Below, one piece after another: positions 23,951-51,076 of a stretch of 64,000 bases of DNA. The notes beneath the pieces are model-generated. The model made no database searches. It saw nothing but the letters and a program-made list of their open reading frames with translations, and was not told where the DNA came from. The stretch covers positions 4,050,312 through 4,114,311 of the forward strand of contig NC_079414.1 in the NCBI RefSeq assembly GCF_026213295.1. Reading direction: 5' to 3'. A program made the translations under genes and the position numbers. Origin of the DNA: Gadus chalcogrammus. Taxonomy: Eukaryota; Chordata; Actinopteri; Gadiformes; Gadidae. How positions within the stretch are numbered: the stretch's first letter is position 1; every line of letters starts with the position of its first letter.

Positions 23951-24790
23951 GCAGTGGGCACGAAGCCTTAAATAGCGGCGCAAATTGGTGGGCGCTATCC
24001 TGGTAATTTCTCTGCGTGAGAAATACGAAGTGTGGCGTGTCAGCCTGTGCATGGGTTGAATTGCGTGTGTCTCACGCCAAATGTGTGAGACATGAGAGCC
24101 CATTTCTTATCAATAGAGTTATAATATGGTCATTGTTTCTGTCTTCAAATGTGTTATGATATGCGCATGCGCCAAAATCCTTATGTTGTGAAAAGTAGCC
24201 CAATAGGGTGGGAAAAACCGCCCAATATGGCAACACTGCCTTAACATCCTCAAAATGTAGCCCAATAGGGCGGCAAAAACCGCCCAATTTGGCAAGACTC
24301 CTGAACGTCCTCACCCCCAGCGTCAACGTAAATCAATGAGACCAACTGAAACAAAGCCGTTATGAAACTTAAACTGCGAATACTGAAGAAAGCATAAATT
24401 ATATCGAAATTTTGTTTTGAAATGATTGAAGATACAAGTGTAGATTTGTCTTCGCTAGCTGTTTTTTTTTCATCTTCACGGAAGTGAATGCGTCTTGGGA
24501 GTCTAGCCCTCCAAGCAGGAAATATGTTAGATATCTAAAACAATAAATGTTTTTGACTCAAGACAGTTCGAGTCATTACAAGTCAAAGAGGCAAAGTCTG
24601 AGTCAAGTCTCAATTCAATAGCAGTCAAGTCTAAGTCGAGTCGCAAGTCATGCGTCATTTTGTCAAGTCAAGTCTGAAGTCATCAAAATCATGACTCGAG
24701 TCTGACTCGAGTCCAGGTCATGTGACTTGAGTCCATATCTCTGGCCAATACCGGATGCTATTCCACCTATCTCAAAACAGCAGAGTTGGT

Positions 24791-39366
<14,576 letters not shown>

Positions 39367-40094
39367 GCTGGGGAGAGGCAGCCGCCACACCACAGGGTTT
39401 ACTGACTGAATGACACTCAGATCATATCAACAACAGTGATAGTTGCAGTGTAACAGTCAGAAACAGGTTTGAAGAAAGAGGATGGCTGTGAAAGAGTTAA
39501 ATAGTGCAGGTTTAATGTGTGTTTGCTAATAACTACTCCTGATTAAATGCTCATCAAGTTACATTAAAGACCACAAAGCTATCTCATGGTTTGCTTGTTT
39601 GTACCCTTCACAATAGTACCACTTTTCCTAAGTAGTGACAGCGTTATTCGTAATGATATAAACAGGGGGAGGGGGGGGGGGGGTCAGGCAGTGACGAGAG
39701 GGAATAGGGGTAGACATAGATGCACGCCCCCTTCTAACCTTTCCAAGTAGCTGGGGAGATCAAATATCCTGGGCACGAAAAACATGAGTCTATGAGCTCA
39801 TGCTTACTCACGCATAAACACACGCAGTCACTAGAACCAATCCATATGCAAAGAAACCATAAGGAGCTTCCGTTACTGTATAGTATGTCATTTTGGCACA
39901 TATACATGTATTCAGATGTCTGTGTGAAGAGAGTACAATTACTTCTGTATGTGAGATGGAAACTATTTCAACCCCTAGAAGGTCTCAGGGCAGGAAGGTG
40001 ACTTTGAGAAAGCAAGTGTGCTTCAGACACACACACATACACAAACGTAAAATTTAAAACTGGTTGTACATTGCTAGATTCATAGATGCATTAC

Positions 40095-40239
<145 letters not shown>

Positions 40240-40769
40240 GTCCACAGACAACAAAAAACAGTACAGCACTTTTAAAGTATCAAAAAGTGAGTTACTGGTA
40301 AAGGCAAGCTTTTCAGACTGGGAATGTACTGTCCTCTTTCAGGAAATAAAGAAACATTTCAGAACATGAATGTACTGAGTGGCTACAGCTCCACAGGAGT
40401 TGGACGTAGTTTTATCTCCCTGAGAGATGGGGGTGTTGCGGTAGGGCGTATACGATACAAGTGTGGCAGAACTCCTGATCCATCTGTTAGAGCGCTCTGA
40501 ATGCAGCGGCTGCACAGCAGAAGGCATACAAGGTCTTCCACCGCTCGCCCCACCTCAGTGTCTGTAGAGCGGGCCACCCATCAGCCCACCGAGTCACATG
40601 TCAGAATACATCATAGTACCGACGGCAGACACATCCACGAGAGGTGGATACAAGATAAGCAGGTGTAAACATAGATGTTGCCGTGTCTGAGTCCTATAGA
40701 TGATTAGCATATTCCTAGACACACCCACACAGAAACACCCACACAGACACACCCACCCACCTAGCCCCC

Positions 40770-40894
<125 letters not shown>

Positions 40895-41299
40895 ATTAAT
40901 CTTACTTTAACCATTGTTGAGATAAAGCAAAATACTGATATAGGCTACTTATATACACAAAGTCGGTGGAGGAAAAACAGCCCGTCCAGGAGTCCAAAGG
41001 AGCAGGAAAAAAAGCGATATCGATGAGTGCACAGGGACAACAGATGTGTGCGCACGGACACGGGGAAAGCACATTTCTCTATTTGTACTCCAGACCTTGA
41101 CTAACAGTGTGGCCAGCAGACAGCAGAGAGACGGCCATAAAGCCACGCGTTCTGGGCGCATTTAAACCACCGCAGGCTAAACGAGCTGCCCTAACATAGA
41201 GCAGAATAAAAATACAGGCCAAGTCAACTTACTTCTTGTTTCCTTTTAGTTAGATAGTGTCCGCGCTGTATCCTTGAATTCCAGTAGATTTTTATTGTG

Positions 41300-41399
41300 A
41301 CCAGTCTCTAGGACTCGCTGGTTGACCTAGTGCAAAAAACTTGTGCCGGTCTCACCTCGCTCTCACCATATGTCTATAAATGGAGCCCGCAACTTCCCC

Positions 41400-41478
<79 letters not shown>

Positions 41479-42715
41479 ACACACATACCACGCATGCTGG
41501 GCGCAAGCGCGCCAAATCCTTCTAACGATCCTAAACCTGCAGCGGTAGTCAGTGTGGTACGAGGACCTCCAGTCGTGGATTGATCCAGGCGGTCCTCTAA
41601 ATGAATCACCTAAGAGTTAGGTGATTCACACTTTTCACACTTAAGAGTCCTGCGGCTGTCTGAGTCCCAGTATCGCCAGTAAGTGCAGCCCAGTGTAACG
41701 ACCCTTCCTCCTCGGATCCATGACCCCAAAACCCCCACACTGGAAGATCTACAGACACGTTTGGTGTGAAAGTCGGATGAAGGTTTTCTCCCTTAGGTCT
41801 GTAACGGTAGGTTGGTTGAGAACCGACGTATGTATTAAGATATTGTAAACAATTACGGTACAGTTAATGGCTATTGTTCAGATAACCTACCTATGTTTTG
41901 ACCTTGTTATGCTGTGCGTGAGTTTAGCTGCAGACCATCTGTTTGAAGTCGAAATAAAAAACAGGAATTATTGGTTATTCTGTCTCGTATTTTTATTATA
42001 TATATATATGTATATATATGTATATATATATATATATATGTATATATTTGTACATATATATATATGTACAAATTAAGGAAATTAAGAACAAAAAGCATGT
42101 TAGTTTAACAAACTTTAATTGACGCTCTTATAGCCTGTATTTTAAACAAATACAATGTTGTCCTAACTTACATATTCGAACAGGTCCTGCTGCATTAATG
42201 ACTCACTGGAGCAGCGGGTCTCATGAGGTCAGAGACAGCTCTCAAAAATGTTTCCTATATCCACAAGTCACGTGGACGCAATTATTTCCTAATGGAGGGG
42301 GGTTATATGAGTTGTTATTCTAAACCAGCATCTGCTGGTCTTAATAGTCAACAGAATTATCAACATATGGAGTGAACAGCTGAAGGCTACTATCGACATG
42401 CCTTCATATTCTTATGTTCACATTACAGATCCCCATCTGGATTTTCAATGGGAGTCATTAGAGTTGACCGACCATAAACTGGACAATAGAGTAGCAGCTA
42501 CTAGAATAACTATTCCCAGAAAATCAACTTAGTTTTCAGTCTTTATGAAATAAATATAACAAAGAAAAAGACAGAATTAAAATGGACCTACCATCAAAAT
42601 ACATGTCTCTCTCAAACTTTCTTTCTGTGGAAAACACATGTTTTAAGAACGTATAGGCCTATTTGAACGTTTGACAGTAAACACAATTTATCAAATTAAC
42701 GGGTGTTTTCCTACT
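41300..42715. other. Intergenic stretch without a recognised gene
   Basis: Apart from the C/CA tract and an AT tract with GTATATAT interruptions (41998-42066) I see no gene, paired inverted repeat or splice-supported exon. Confidence 0.5.
41397..41485. repeat. Poly-C followed by (CA)n
   Basis: About 20 cytosines and then about 33 CA units with a GA interruption. Confidence 0.95.
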
Positions 42716-43049
42716 CCTTAAATCATGGTTTCTCAACGGGCCCCTGGGGGGCGTTCGCACAACCTAGGGGGGCGCTGGGACCGTGATTCCATTTTTTGGG
42801 GGGGATTTTAATTATTATTATTTATTTTTTTGGGGTGAAAGAATAGGCTACCTGAAAAAAAACAACCTATTTTCATTTATTGGTTTCTAACCCCTCTACC
42901 GTCTCAGCTACTTTTTACTGTCTATGCACAATGGAACAGTGATAATACAGCGCGGTTCGGTCCTGCACACGCCCGGACTCCCGTTACATCAGCTATCGTC
43001 ATGATCTCTATAGTAACGCTGATAAACATAACCCAAGTTCGCGGGTTAA

Positions 43050-44483
43050 CCCTCCTGTTATGTTCCGGGTCAAATTGACCCGTTTTAAAGTTTGAAGATC
43101 TAGGAAAAATAGTTAAAAGTATTTTTTCAGTATGAAACTTCTTCTGCTTGCCTTAATTAGTGTAATCAACATATAATATGAAAATAGTTCATCTCACATA
43201 TTTGCAACCACCCCCTGCATGTTTATATCACATAGATACTGTTCGGGTCAATTTGACCCAGCAGTAAAACTGGAGGTAAAAGGGTGTCAGAAATGTCAGA
43301 CTAATTCTTTCTTTACAACTGTGAGACATATCAACAAGTGGACACTCAACAGGGGAGGGTCAAAACATATCAAATATTCTCTGCATTACACTCTGTCAGG
43401 CAGACCTTGACAAAATGAGCAGCAGAAGCAAATGGATGACAGTCCAGGAGGCTCAGGACTTCATCACTGATCATGACAGGGAAATAGAGGAGGATGTGTC
43501 TGAAGACGAAGACGATCTTGAGCTAAATTCAGATTCTAATGAATCAGATTTTGAACCAGATGAGGGAATTGCTATTCCTATTCCTCCTAGCAAGACATTC
43601 ATGTCAAAACATGGTGAAATACAGTGGTCTTCATCCCCAAATATGCGTCAGGCGAAACTGTCTGCAGAAAACATAATAAAGACAGTGCCAGGGCCCACTA
43701 GGATGGCAGTGACGCGTGTGACTGACATCAAGTCAGCTTTGGAGCTGGTCATGCCAAATTCAATACAGAAAATCATTCTGGAATGGAATGACTTATCTAT
43801 GAGGGAGACGTGTTTTTGGGGAGAAGTGGAAGGAGCGGGACAAAACACATTTAGATGCGTATTTGGGGCTCCTCATCCTGGCTGGGGTCTATAAGTCCAA
43901 GGATGAATCGGCAGCCAGTCTGTGGGATGCAGAGACAGGCAGGGCTATATTTCGAGCCACAATGTCTCTGGAGACTTTTCACATCTTCTCCTGAGTAATC
44001 AGATTTGATAATCAAGAGACAAAGGCTGGTAGACGGGAGAGAGACAAGCTGGCAGCTGTCAGGACATTGTGGGACAAGTGGGTAGAGCAACTTTCACTAC
44101 TCTATAACCCAGGCCCTAATATCACAGTGGATGAAAGGTTATAATAATAATATTAATAATACATTTAATTTAGAGGCGCCTTTCAGGCCTAACCCATAAT
44201 AAAGTGGTGAAACAAATAAAAGTAAAAGGTTTGAACAAATATCTTATTTTTTATGAAAAAAACAAGTGAATTATCCTAATTGAACCATTACCTGTTAGAG
44301 GTAAGGAACACTATTGCACTAAATCTTGATAGAATAGTTACTAATGGAGTTAGTAATGACATGTTCACCCTAGTTGTTAGGATTTTTTGGGTTTAGGACA
44401 TCTTTTGGATAATAAACATGCACCGGGTCAAATTGACCCGGGAACACCATTGCTGTTCCTGACAAACGAACATAACAGGAGGG
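43050..44483 (+). mobile_element. piggyBac element, TTAA duplication, 1434 bp
   Basis: A perfect 16-bp inverted terminal repeat CCCTCCTGTTATGTTC is flanked by TTAA at 43046-43049 and 44484-44487. Just inside each end is the palindrome GGGTCAAATTGACCCG. A broken transposase occupies 43415-44140. The sister repeat at 10240-11278 shows the unoccupied TTAA. Confidence 0.95.
43415..44140 (+). pseudogene. piggyBac transposase, N-terminal part, frameshifted and truncated
   Basis: The first frame (43415-43894) starts MSSRSKWMTVQEAQDFITDH and has the acidic N-terminal region usual for piggyBac proteins (EEDVSEDEDDLELNSDSNES). After a frameshift at about 43860 the sequence continues with family-typical SLWDAETGRAIFRATMSLET, an in-frame stop, then RTLWDKWVEQLSLLYNPGPN and TVDERL. 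The alignment stops there: most of the catalytic domain is deleted and replaced by a short retroelement tail (ATAATAATAATATT, then AGAGGCGCCTTTC). It cannot be active. Confidence 0.88.
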
Positions 44484-44689
44484 TTAACAGGTCAATAACC
44501 AACACAACAAAATCAAACATGGCCGAAAGCAAGAAAAAAATATCACATTTTGTTTCATAGTCCGTTTTCCTTCTTCCTCTTGTTCAGTTCCAGCTGCTCT
44601 GAGCGTAGTCTCCACAAAAAGGCTGTTGCATTTCAAATACAAACTATATAGGCCTAGGCCTCTGCGTGCGATCTGTTTTCGTGGAGTCC

Positions 44690-44885
44690 TCGTTGCCCGG
44701 GCCGCGGTGCCCGTGGTTCCCGGGCCATTCATTAATTCGTTCACGGGGCATGGCGGGAGTCGCGGGGGACGTGGGAGTGGTCGCAGTGCCCAAGGTCACG
44801 GTGCCCGGGCCGTAGGGTGCCGCGGCACGACGGGAGACGTGGCGAACGGGAGTCGCGGGAGTGCCCGCACCGCGGTCACGGTGAA
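44690..44885. repeat. GC-rich minisatellite, relative of 10440-10800
   Basis: Degenerate units of CGGGAGTCGCGG and GCCCGGGCCG type, inverse to the array at 10440-10800. Confidence 0.75.
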
Positions 44886-44930
44886 TGAATGTTCAATCCA
44901 ACCATTTCTTCCTCAACTCTTCTTCCTCAA

Positions 44931-45170
<240 letters not shown>

Positions 45171-45357
45171 AAGTTTAATTAATTGCATGTCGAGAATATT
45201 CATGAATATTTTTTTTTTTTGCACCAAAACCGGCTCAAAAAAGGTTGAGAACCACTGCCTTAAATAGAAGGTCTACAGGTCAATAGGGATCATGAATAAA
45301 CTTACAAAATACTTTGCTGCCACCTGGTTAAAATACTGTGTGTATGTGTGTGTGTGT

Positions 45358-45360
<3 letters not shown>

Positions 45361-45419
<59 letters not shown>
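45361..45419. repeat. (AT)n microsatellite
   Basis: About 29 AT units. Confidence 0.97.
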
Positions 45420-45422
<3 letters not shown>

Positions 45423-45697
45423 AGGCGCCTGGTCTATGATGCACAACAGTGGGATAACCAATTAACCAACCAGTTGTGCATGTTGTGCATTGTTGTGGAT
45501 ATGTAGGCTGTTTAGTTGTGGTTGTTTGTGGTCTTAGTGAAACAGTCTTGCCTTGGAGTTGGAGAAGTTGGAGTGATTGTGTGAATGTGCGAGAGAGAGC
45601 GCACCTGCCGTGGTGATGTTGGGCTTGTAATGGGCTTATATGTGATCAATGATGTATCTGTCTGATCGTATTAGCTGTAGATGGATGGTTAAATAAT

Positions 45698-45802
45698 GTC
45701 ACAAGATCGGTCATACTGCAGGCTCTCATTTGCAAATGCACTGATTGTGTGCCCGTCTCCGATATGCTATATACCTGGCATTTATTCAGTTCATGTTCTT
45801 CT
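45698..45802. repeat. ~105-bp segment duplicated at 46156-46179 plus 48067-48144
   Basis: GTCACAAGATCGGTCATACT is followed by GCTCTCATTTGCAAATGCAC and CCGATATGCTATATACCTGG. The second copy is split by the hAT element at 46180-48058, so this copy is the empty-site reference. Confidence 0.88.
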
Positions 45803-45938
45803 GAGTGCGCAAGAACGGTGCCAATTATTGTCGTGTTTGCATTGTAATGCACAACTTTGCCCCTCCCTGATATAAAATAACGTGCATCGCAACAACTTTA
45901 GCCAATGCAGGCTCCTATTGCTTTACCAGTGTGTTTAA

Positions 45939-45960
45939 AGTGTGTGCGTGTGTGCGTGTG

Positions 45961-46020
<60 letters not shown>
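45939..46020. repeat. (GT)n microsatellite with GC interruptions
   Basis: GT repeats with GC interruptions at the left end. Confidence 0.95.
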
Positions 46021-46022
<2 letters not shown>

Positions 46023-46355
46023 GTCATGTAGGCTATAGATATAGATTGATCGTCTTGGCTTGCTTGCATCCATGAAATATTGTAACGTCAAGTAGAAACA
46101 CTTCCTTCAACAACTTGCTCTACACACACACGCACACGACTCTCTCCGACCACATGTCACAAGATCGGTCATACTGCATCAAGGGCGTAACCATGGTTTA
46201 GACATGGGGGGGTCCAATTTTTTAATATTATTTGTGCATTGCCTACAATTCTATATTTATATATGAAAATGTGGACATTTAGAACATAGTTTCGAGGACT
46301 ACATTGACCATTTGAATTCACATCTAAAGGAATAGTGTAATAATGTAATGTCTGC

Positions 46356-46359
46356 CCCG

Positions 46360-46392
<33 letters not shown>

Positions 46393-46404
46393 ACACACAC
46401 ACAC
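46356..46404. repeat. Poly-C followed by (CA)n
   Basis: About 36 cytosines and then CA repeats. Confidence 0.95.
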
Positions 46405-47016
46405 ATACATACACACTTTGTTTTGGTTAGCTGCTTACTGACCTTAAACACACCTACCAATTACAATTATGCTCTTCCAGTAGTACTGTAGCAAAAAGGA
46501 TAGCTTCCAATGGAAAAATACCACATACCCATGACCACATGTCATTATGTTATCAGAAGAACAGTGGCTGACCTTCGTGATCATTTTGGTCTATATATTC
46601 TGCTTGTATTAGAAGTAGGATACTTTTATGTATTGCTGACATGTAGGCCCAGGTTATAAACAATGTTGTAAGGCTGCCTAGTCTCATATTCAAAATTCTC
46701 ACCTTATCACCTGCATGTCCAGAGCATGTCCCTGTCTGGCCACTGCTTTCAGCATGCCTGTCAAGTTACTTACTGTCTGAAAAAAACTGCGTATGCTTGG
46801 CTGTTGGTCCAGTTTCTTCTGCTTTTTAGGTAACCTCAAATCCTCCATTACTCAACTTTACTTTCTTGGCTCTCACTGAAGAAAGAGTGTGGGGTAACCA
46901 TGACAACGCAGAAAGTCGTGAGGTGGTTTCAAACTAAATCGCACAAGTGTACAATTAGGAGGGGGGATTCACACACTCAACAAACGGAAATAAATTGAAA
47001 ATAAATAAGACATAAC

Positions 47017-47907
47017 CAGTGATGTTGATAGGTTTTCAATGTAGTGAGTCCCCGGGACCCACAGGTGGCGAGTTGGGTGGGTCCCTGAGAAATTCAATGG
47101 GTCCCGACTCCCCAGTTTAAAAAATGTGTTTCTTTTTTATTATTATTCTATTTATTAAATTAAATTAATAGTGTTAAACTCCTTGATGGTGTAACCCTTT
47201 TTCTTTTTTTTTTTTTTATATGGTTAGAGCTGGAGTACTCAACCGTTCATGTTTAACACTAGAAACGCCGGGCCATTTTTACTTACTCCTAGCGCCGCAA
47301 GAGGGGTCAAATGACCCCTAAGTCATTTTAATGAGAGGCTGTGCATTTGCACATAATGATCACTAGGTGGCGCCAATTAGCTATTACCGCGCGAGCGCCA
47401 CATTTGTGGGTGTGTGTGTGTGTGTGTGTGTCACAAGCCTAGTCCTCACGATTTTGTCATAAATGTACATATATTCAATCAGAAGGATTGCAAAAAAATC
47501 CTGTTTGATTTGCTCATTCGACACGAATGAGCACAGCATCGAGCAGTGGAAACGTGGGTTTATTTACTATGAAGTTCGTATTTTTAATTGTTGAAATGGA
47601 ATCAGCGGTGACGAGCTAGTTGTTTTGGTAGGGGCTAAATTAGCATGTCGCGATACCTTGTACAGGGGATCACGTCTGCGCCGAGTAGATGCGCAGAGGG
47701 TTGAAACAGCGCTTGTCCGATCTGCTCACAAGAAGGTTTCTTTGGCCAGTTACTGTGATTAAACACGAGTTGTTCAATGTTCACAATGTATCGTTTTTCA
47801 TGGGGAAAATGAGATGCGTCCCCGGGACGCATGGATAGTGAGTTTAGTGCGTCCTTTCAGATTTTAATGCGTCAGGGACGCAGGACGCGTACCTAGCAAC
47901 ATCACTG
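47017..47907. mobile_element. CAGTGATGTTG element, copy A, 6-bp TSD
   Basis: Ends CAGTGATGTTGATAGG and CCTAGCAACATCACTG; flanks CATAAC at 47011-47016 and 47908-47913. It shares left and right arms with copy B (54329-54966, inverted) but differs in the middle, where it carries a GGGTCAAATGACCC palindrome and a GT run. A 65-codon open frame is present in both copies without recognisable function. Confidence 0.88.
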
Positions 47908-48466
47908 CATAACAAGAGACCGATCCATTGACAGGGTTCATAAAAAGAGAACATATATTTTACATTTTATCCTGCTGTATATTGAGGGGGACAGGTTAGT
48001 ATTTTCTCAACATTGGGGGGGACACGACCCCCCCAAAGAATGCGTGGTTACGCCCTTGTACTGCATGCTCTCATTTGCAAATGCACTGATTGTGTGCCCG
48101 TCTCCGATATGCTATATACCTGGCATTTATTCAGTTCATGTTCATGTTATGTAATGTTATGGCCTATGGCTACTGCATATCGAAAACAATCTGGGGATGA
48201 GGACATCCCCGAATATTGTCGGGTATTTCGCACACTGCCATCTCAATATATAGCCTAACATATACAAATATATCACTGTACTAGACACAAATGTATTTTC
48301 CACTAGCTAATGGTGGTCATTACATTATAGTGAAACTAGTAAAGACAACACAGCTTTATGTTACAGCGAAACATGGAGGCACCGCAGCTCTGATTGGTTA
48401 GACAGCCTTCAAACTTAGTGGTCAAGCAAAGAAGAGGGAGGGGCTCGTTCTGCATACCTAATAGCC

Positions 48467-48625
48467 AGAGTGAATAACTAATAGCCGGAGTGAATGACTA
48501 ATAGCCGGAGTGAATGACTAATAGCCGCGGCTATTAGTCATTCAAAACCGTACGGATTCCGTACGGAATTCTTGCCAAACCCGTACGGTTTCCGTACGGT
48601 TTCCGTACGGATTCCGTGCGGTTTT
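48467..48625. repeat. Two short tandem arrays: AATAGCCGGAGTGAATGACT and TTTCCGTACGG types
   Basis: Three 21-bp units (about 48469-48523) end in the palindrome AATAGCCGCGGCTATT. Next comes a cluster of CCGTACGG palindromes at 48548-48622 (about five, one mutated to CCGTGCGG). Confidence 0.88.
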
Positions 48626-49023
48626 GCACTTTTACCGCGCCATTCTAGGGCCGGATTGTGGCCTTCTTGGCTTTCCATATGTCTTGTCCTGGTGGGTATA
48701 GTAGGCCTCCTGATTGCAGGGCTGACTCAGCACCCCTGTAAGATGAGACACCTGATTGGGGCGGGGTCTCTATGACACAGCTTTTAGAGCAGTACCTCCC
48801 ATCCAACACCACACCCCTTGGCTGCCTTTGCCTGCCTTTGTGGCCATGTGGGGCACTGCTCACCGCCTGAGCCATCACAATATCTATATATCTATATATA
48901 TACAGTATATATATATGTATATATACATACATATAGTTCATAGAGTAGGATATATGTTTAGAAATAGTTTTTATACAAACTGCTGATTTCAATGTGAATC
49001 AAACCTAAATTGTGTTATTATTA

Positions 49024-49125
49024 GTGCTGTCAAGCGATTAAAATATGTTATCGTGATTAATCGCATTAATGCCATAGTTAACTCACATTAATCGTGAGTA
49101 ATCGCGATTAATCGCAAATCTTTTT
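49024..49125. repeat. hAT-type fragment (GTGCTGTCAAGCGATTAAAA)
   Basis: The end of a common fish element with CGATTAATCGC palindromic motifs. The partner end is not seen. Confidence 0.6.
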
Positions 49126-51076
49126 TTTATGCTAAATATCCCTTGATTTCTTTGTCCCATTAATTGTTCTCATGTTAATGCTCTTTTCAACATGGAGAAG
49201 TGCATCGGCTTGCCTTGTGCGTTCAATCCGCGTTGAAACATTACAAACCTGCCTGGCAACTGATGATCGCGTCAAACGTTGCCTGGCAACGGACGATCGC
49301 GTCGAACGATGACGTAATGTTTCAACGCGGATTACGCAGGCGGTAAAAATTTTCACCTCTGGTCAGGGCCGTCGATAAGGGGTGAAAGGTGATGACGATT
49401 CTAGGGGCCCACAGCCCAGGGGGGGGCCACAAAAAAAAAAAAAAATATATATATTTTACTACCAGCCCATAGTACTACCATAGCGCCATAGCAATAAATT
49501 ATTTAATTTAAATTCAAATAATATATTTCTGGAATTGGTATCCATTATTATTAATTGTATTTTCTTCTCTTCTATTCTTCTGCCTTACCGCGTCCCTCAT
49601 GCGTCTTCGCGTAGAGTCTGTAAACTTCGTCGGTGGCATGTTGCTTTAAATATTGCCGCCATAAAGGATTATGTGATACCACTATGTCCTTTCCTTTCGC
49701 AAAGGCTGCTCAGGAGTAACCTATGCCTAAGGAGGGTTAAAGGTAGCATCGAGGCTCCTTTCCTAAGCATTTTTAGAATTCGAACCACTTTTCCTCCAAG
49801 CACTTCCGGCTCGTCTCCATAGGAAAGGAAATTTCCTATGCAAAAAAGAGAATTCATAGAGGCCCTTGGTCCTCACCACCATTTCCAGTGAACATCGATC
49901 TGATGCGACTCAGCAGCAATCACGTTCACAGACGAGGTTATGTATGAAGGTTTCATTCACGTTGTGTTTAATTACGGAATGTAATTTCATTGTAAAATAG
50001 AATAAGCAGCAAGTAAGATGGCAACATTATTTTTCCTGTTTCCGGTAAAAGTCTATCAGTTCACACAATTGAAGACAAAAAACACAGATTTTCATAATTT
50101 CCTTAAAGGGAAACTTCACCCATTTCACATAAGCTTTGTATTTTTAGAACCCCCCGCATATTTTTGAATGGTCTAGCATCATTCCCTTATTTTCTGGAGA
50201 GACTGGAGAGATCCGTATCGATCTCCAACACTTCCTGTTTTTAATGACGCAATATGACGATTTTTGCGTACAAGAAAACAGGAAGTGTAAGAGGAGATGA
50301 TTCTCGTAAGACTACAACCACTAGTCCCACCCCCCTCTAGGGGGTGGGACTAGTGGTTGTAGTGCGAAAGGACGTAGGTCACACAATCCATCCAGACACC
50401 CCTTCAACAATGCCGTCTTCCTCATCAGACATCAGGTCTGGCGCACTTCCAAAGGTCCACCTCATCCTCAGGTGATTCTTTCTCGCTTCCAGCAGCTGTA
50501 AAAACAATCAATAAAGAAAATCAGTACTGCGCGATGCAATGCGTAAGTATAACAGGCTAAAGGATGATATATATTTTCGACACCTTTCATTTTCTATTTT
50601 GTGGCTATGTGTGTTTATTTCACCAAAATCTCGCGGTGTTGGGAGTTATTTGTGTGTAAGTGCACGTCCTTTTTTCAGTCCGCATTTTGATTGACTAAGA
50701 GAGAGTGTTCACAGCAGTCTAATGATAATTTGAAAAGTACCTGTTGTTACTTAAGTTTAAGCGCACATTATAACTTGTTGTACATGTATTTTTTGATTAT
50801 TGCATATAAATTTAGTCGTGTTGTGTCGAAAGCTGTTAATTCATTTTGATTGACTAAGAGGCTGATTCTGATTAAAGATGGAATTCTGAACGTGTGCTCT
50901 CTGTGATATTATACAGAATAAATTGCCTTAAGAGAACGTCAGCTTCCTGTATTGAGTACACCGGAACACAACGCAGTAGTTGGCAAAGTGCACATTGAGC
51001 CATAGATATACATTGAACACTTATGTCTCACGGCGGCGTTTAGAACGTCATCACAGACGGCCATCTTACCACAATC

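Larger units (their letters stand above)
22118..24744. mobile_element. hAT element, 2.6 kb, 8-bp TSD, beside the slc43a1 stop codon
   Basis: Ends CGAGATGGGACAAAGTCAC and ...GTCCATATCTCTGG are imperfect inverted repeats, flanked by exact 8-bp copies of CCAATACC at 22110-22117 and 24745-24752. Subterminal zones (22130-22290 and 24550-24740) are dense in CAAGTC/GAGTC motifs. No intact transposase is seen. A second palindromic element (23110-23950) is nested inside. The right boundary lies 46 bp from the slc43a1 stop codon, so most of that gene's 3' UTR must come from this element. Confidence 0.9.
46180..48058. mobile_element. hAT element with CAAGGGCGTAACCA ends, 8-bp TSD
   Basis: Inverted ends CAAGGGCGTAACCA and TGGTTACGCCCTTG are flanked by exact 8-bp copies of TACTGCAT at 46172-46179 and 48059-48066. 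Both ends have GGGGGGTCC/GGGGGGGAC-type G runs inside. No transposase is found. A poly-C/CA tract (46356-46404) and the nested element 47017-47907 lie inside. Confidence 0.93.
48150..51070. other. Repeat-rich stretch, no gene
   Basis: Contains tandem arrays at 48467-48625, a hAT-type fragment at 49024-49125, a segment at 49225-49340 related to the MITE family of 15856/52051 (ACCTGCCTGGCAACTGATGA, then GATCGCGTC), a poly-A tract near 49431, and a Kolobok-like left end (TTAAAGGGAAACTTCACCC) at about 50103 with internal hairpins (50244-50288 and 50311-50361). No exon is supported. Confidence 0.5.

Noticed and set aside
47635..47832. 65-codon frame nearly identical to one at 54404-54601
   Set aside because: The similarity comes from two copies of the same non-autonomous transposon. 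No domain is recognisable, and conservation of the frame could not be separated from recent common origin.
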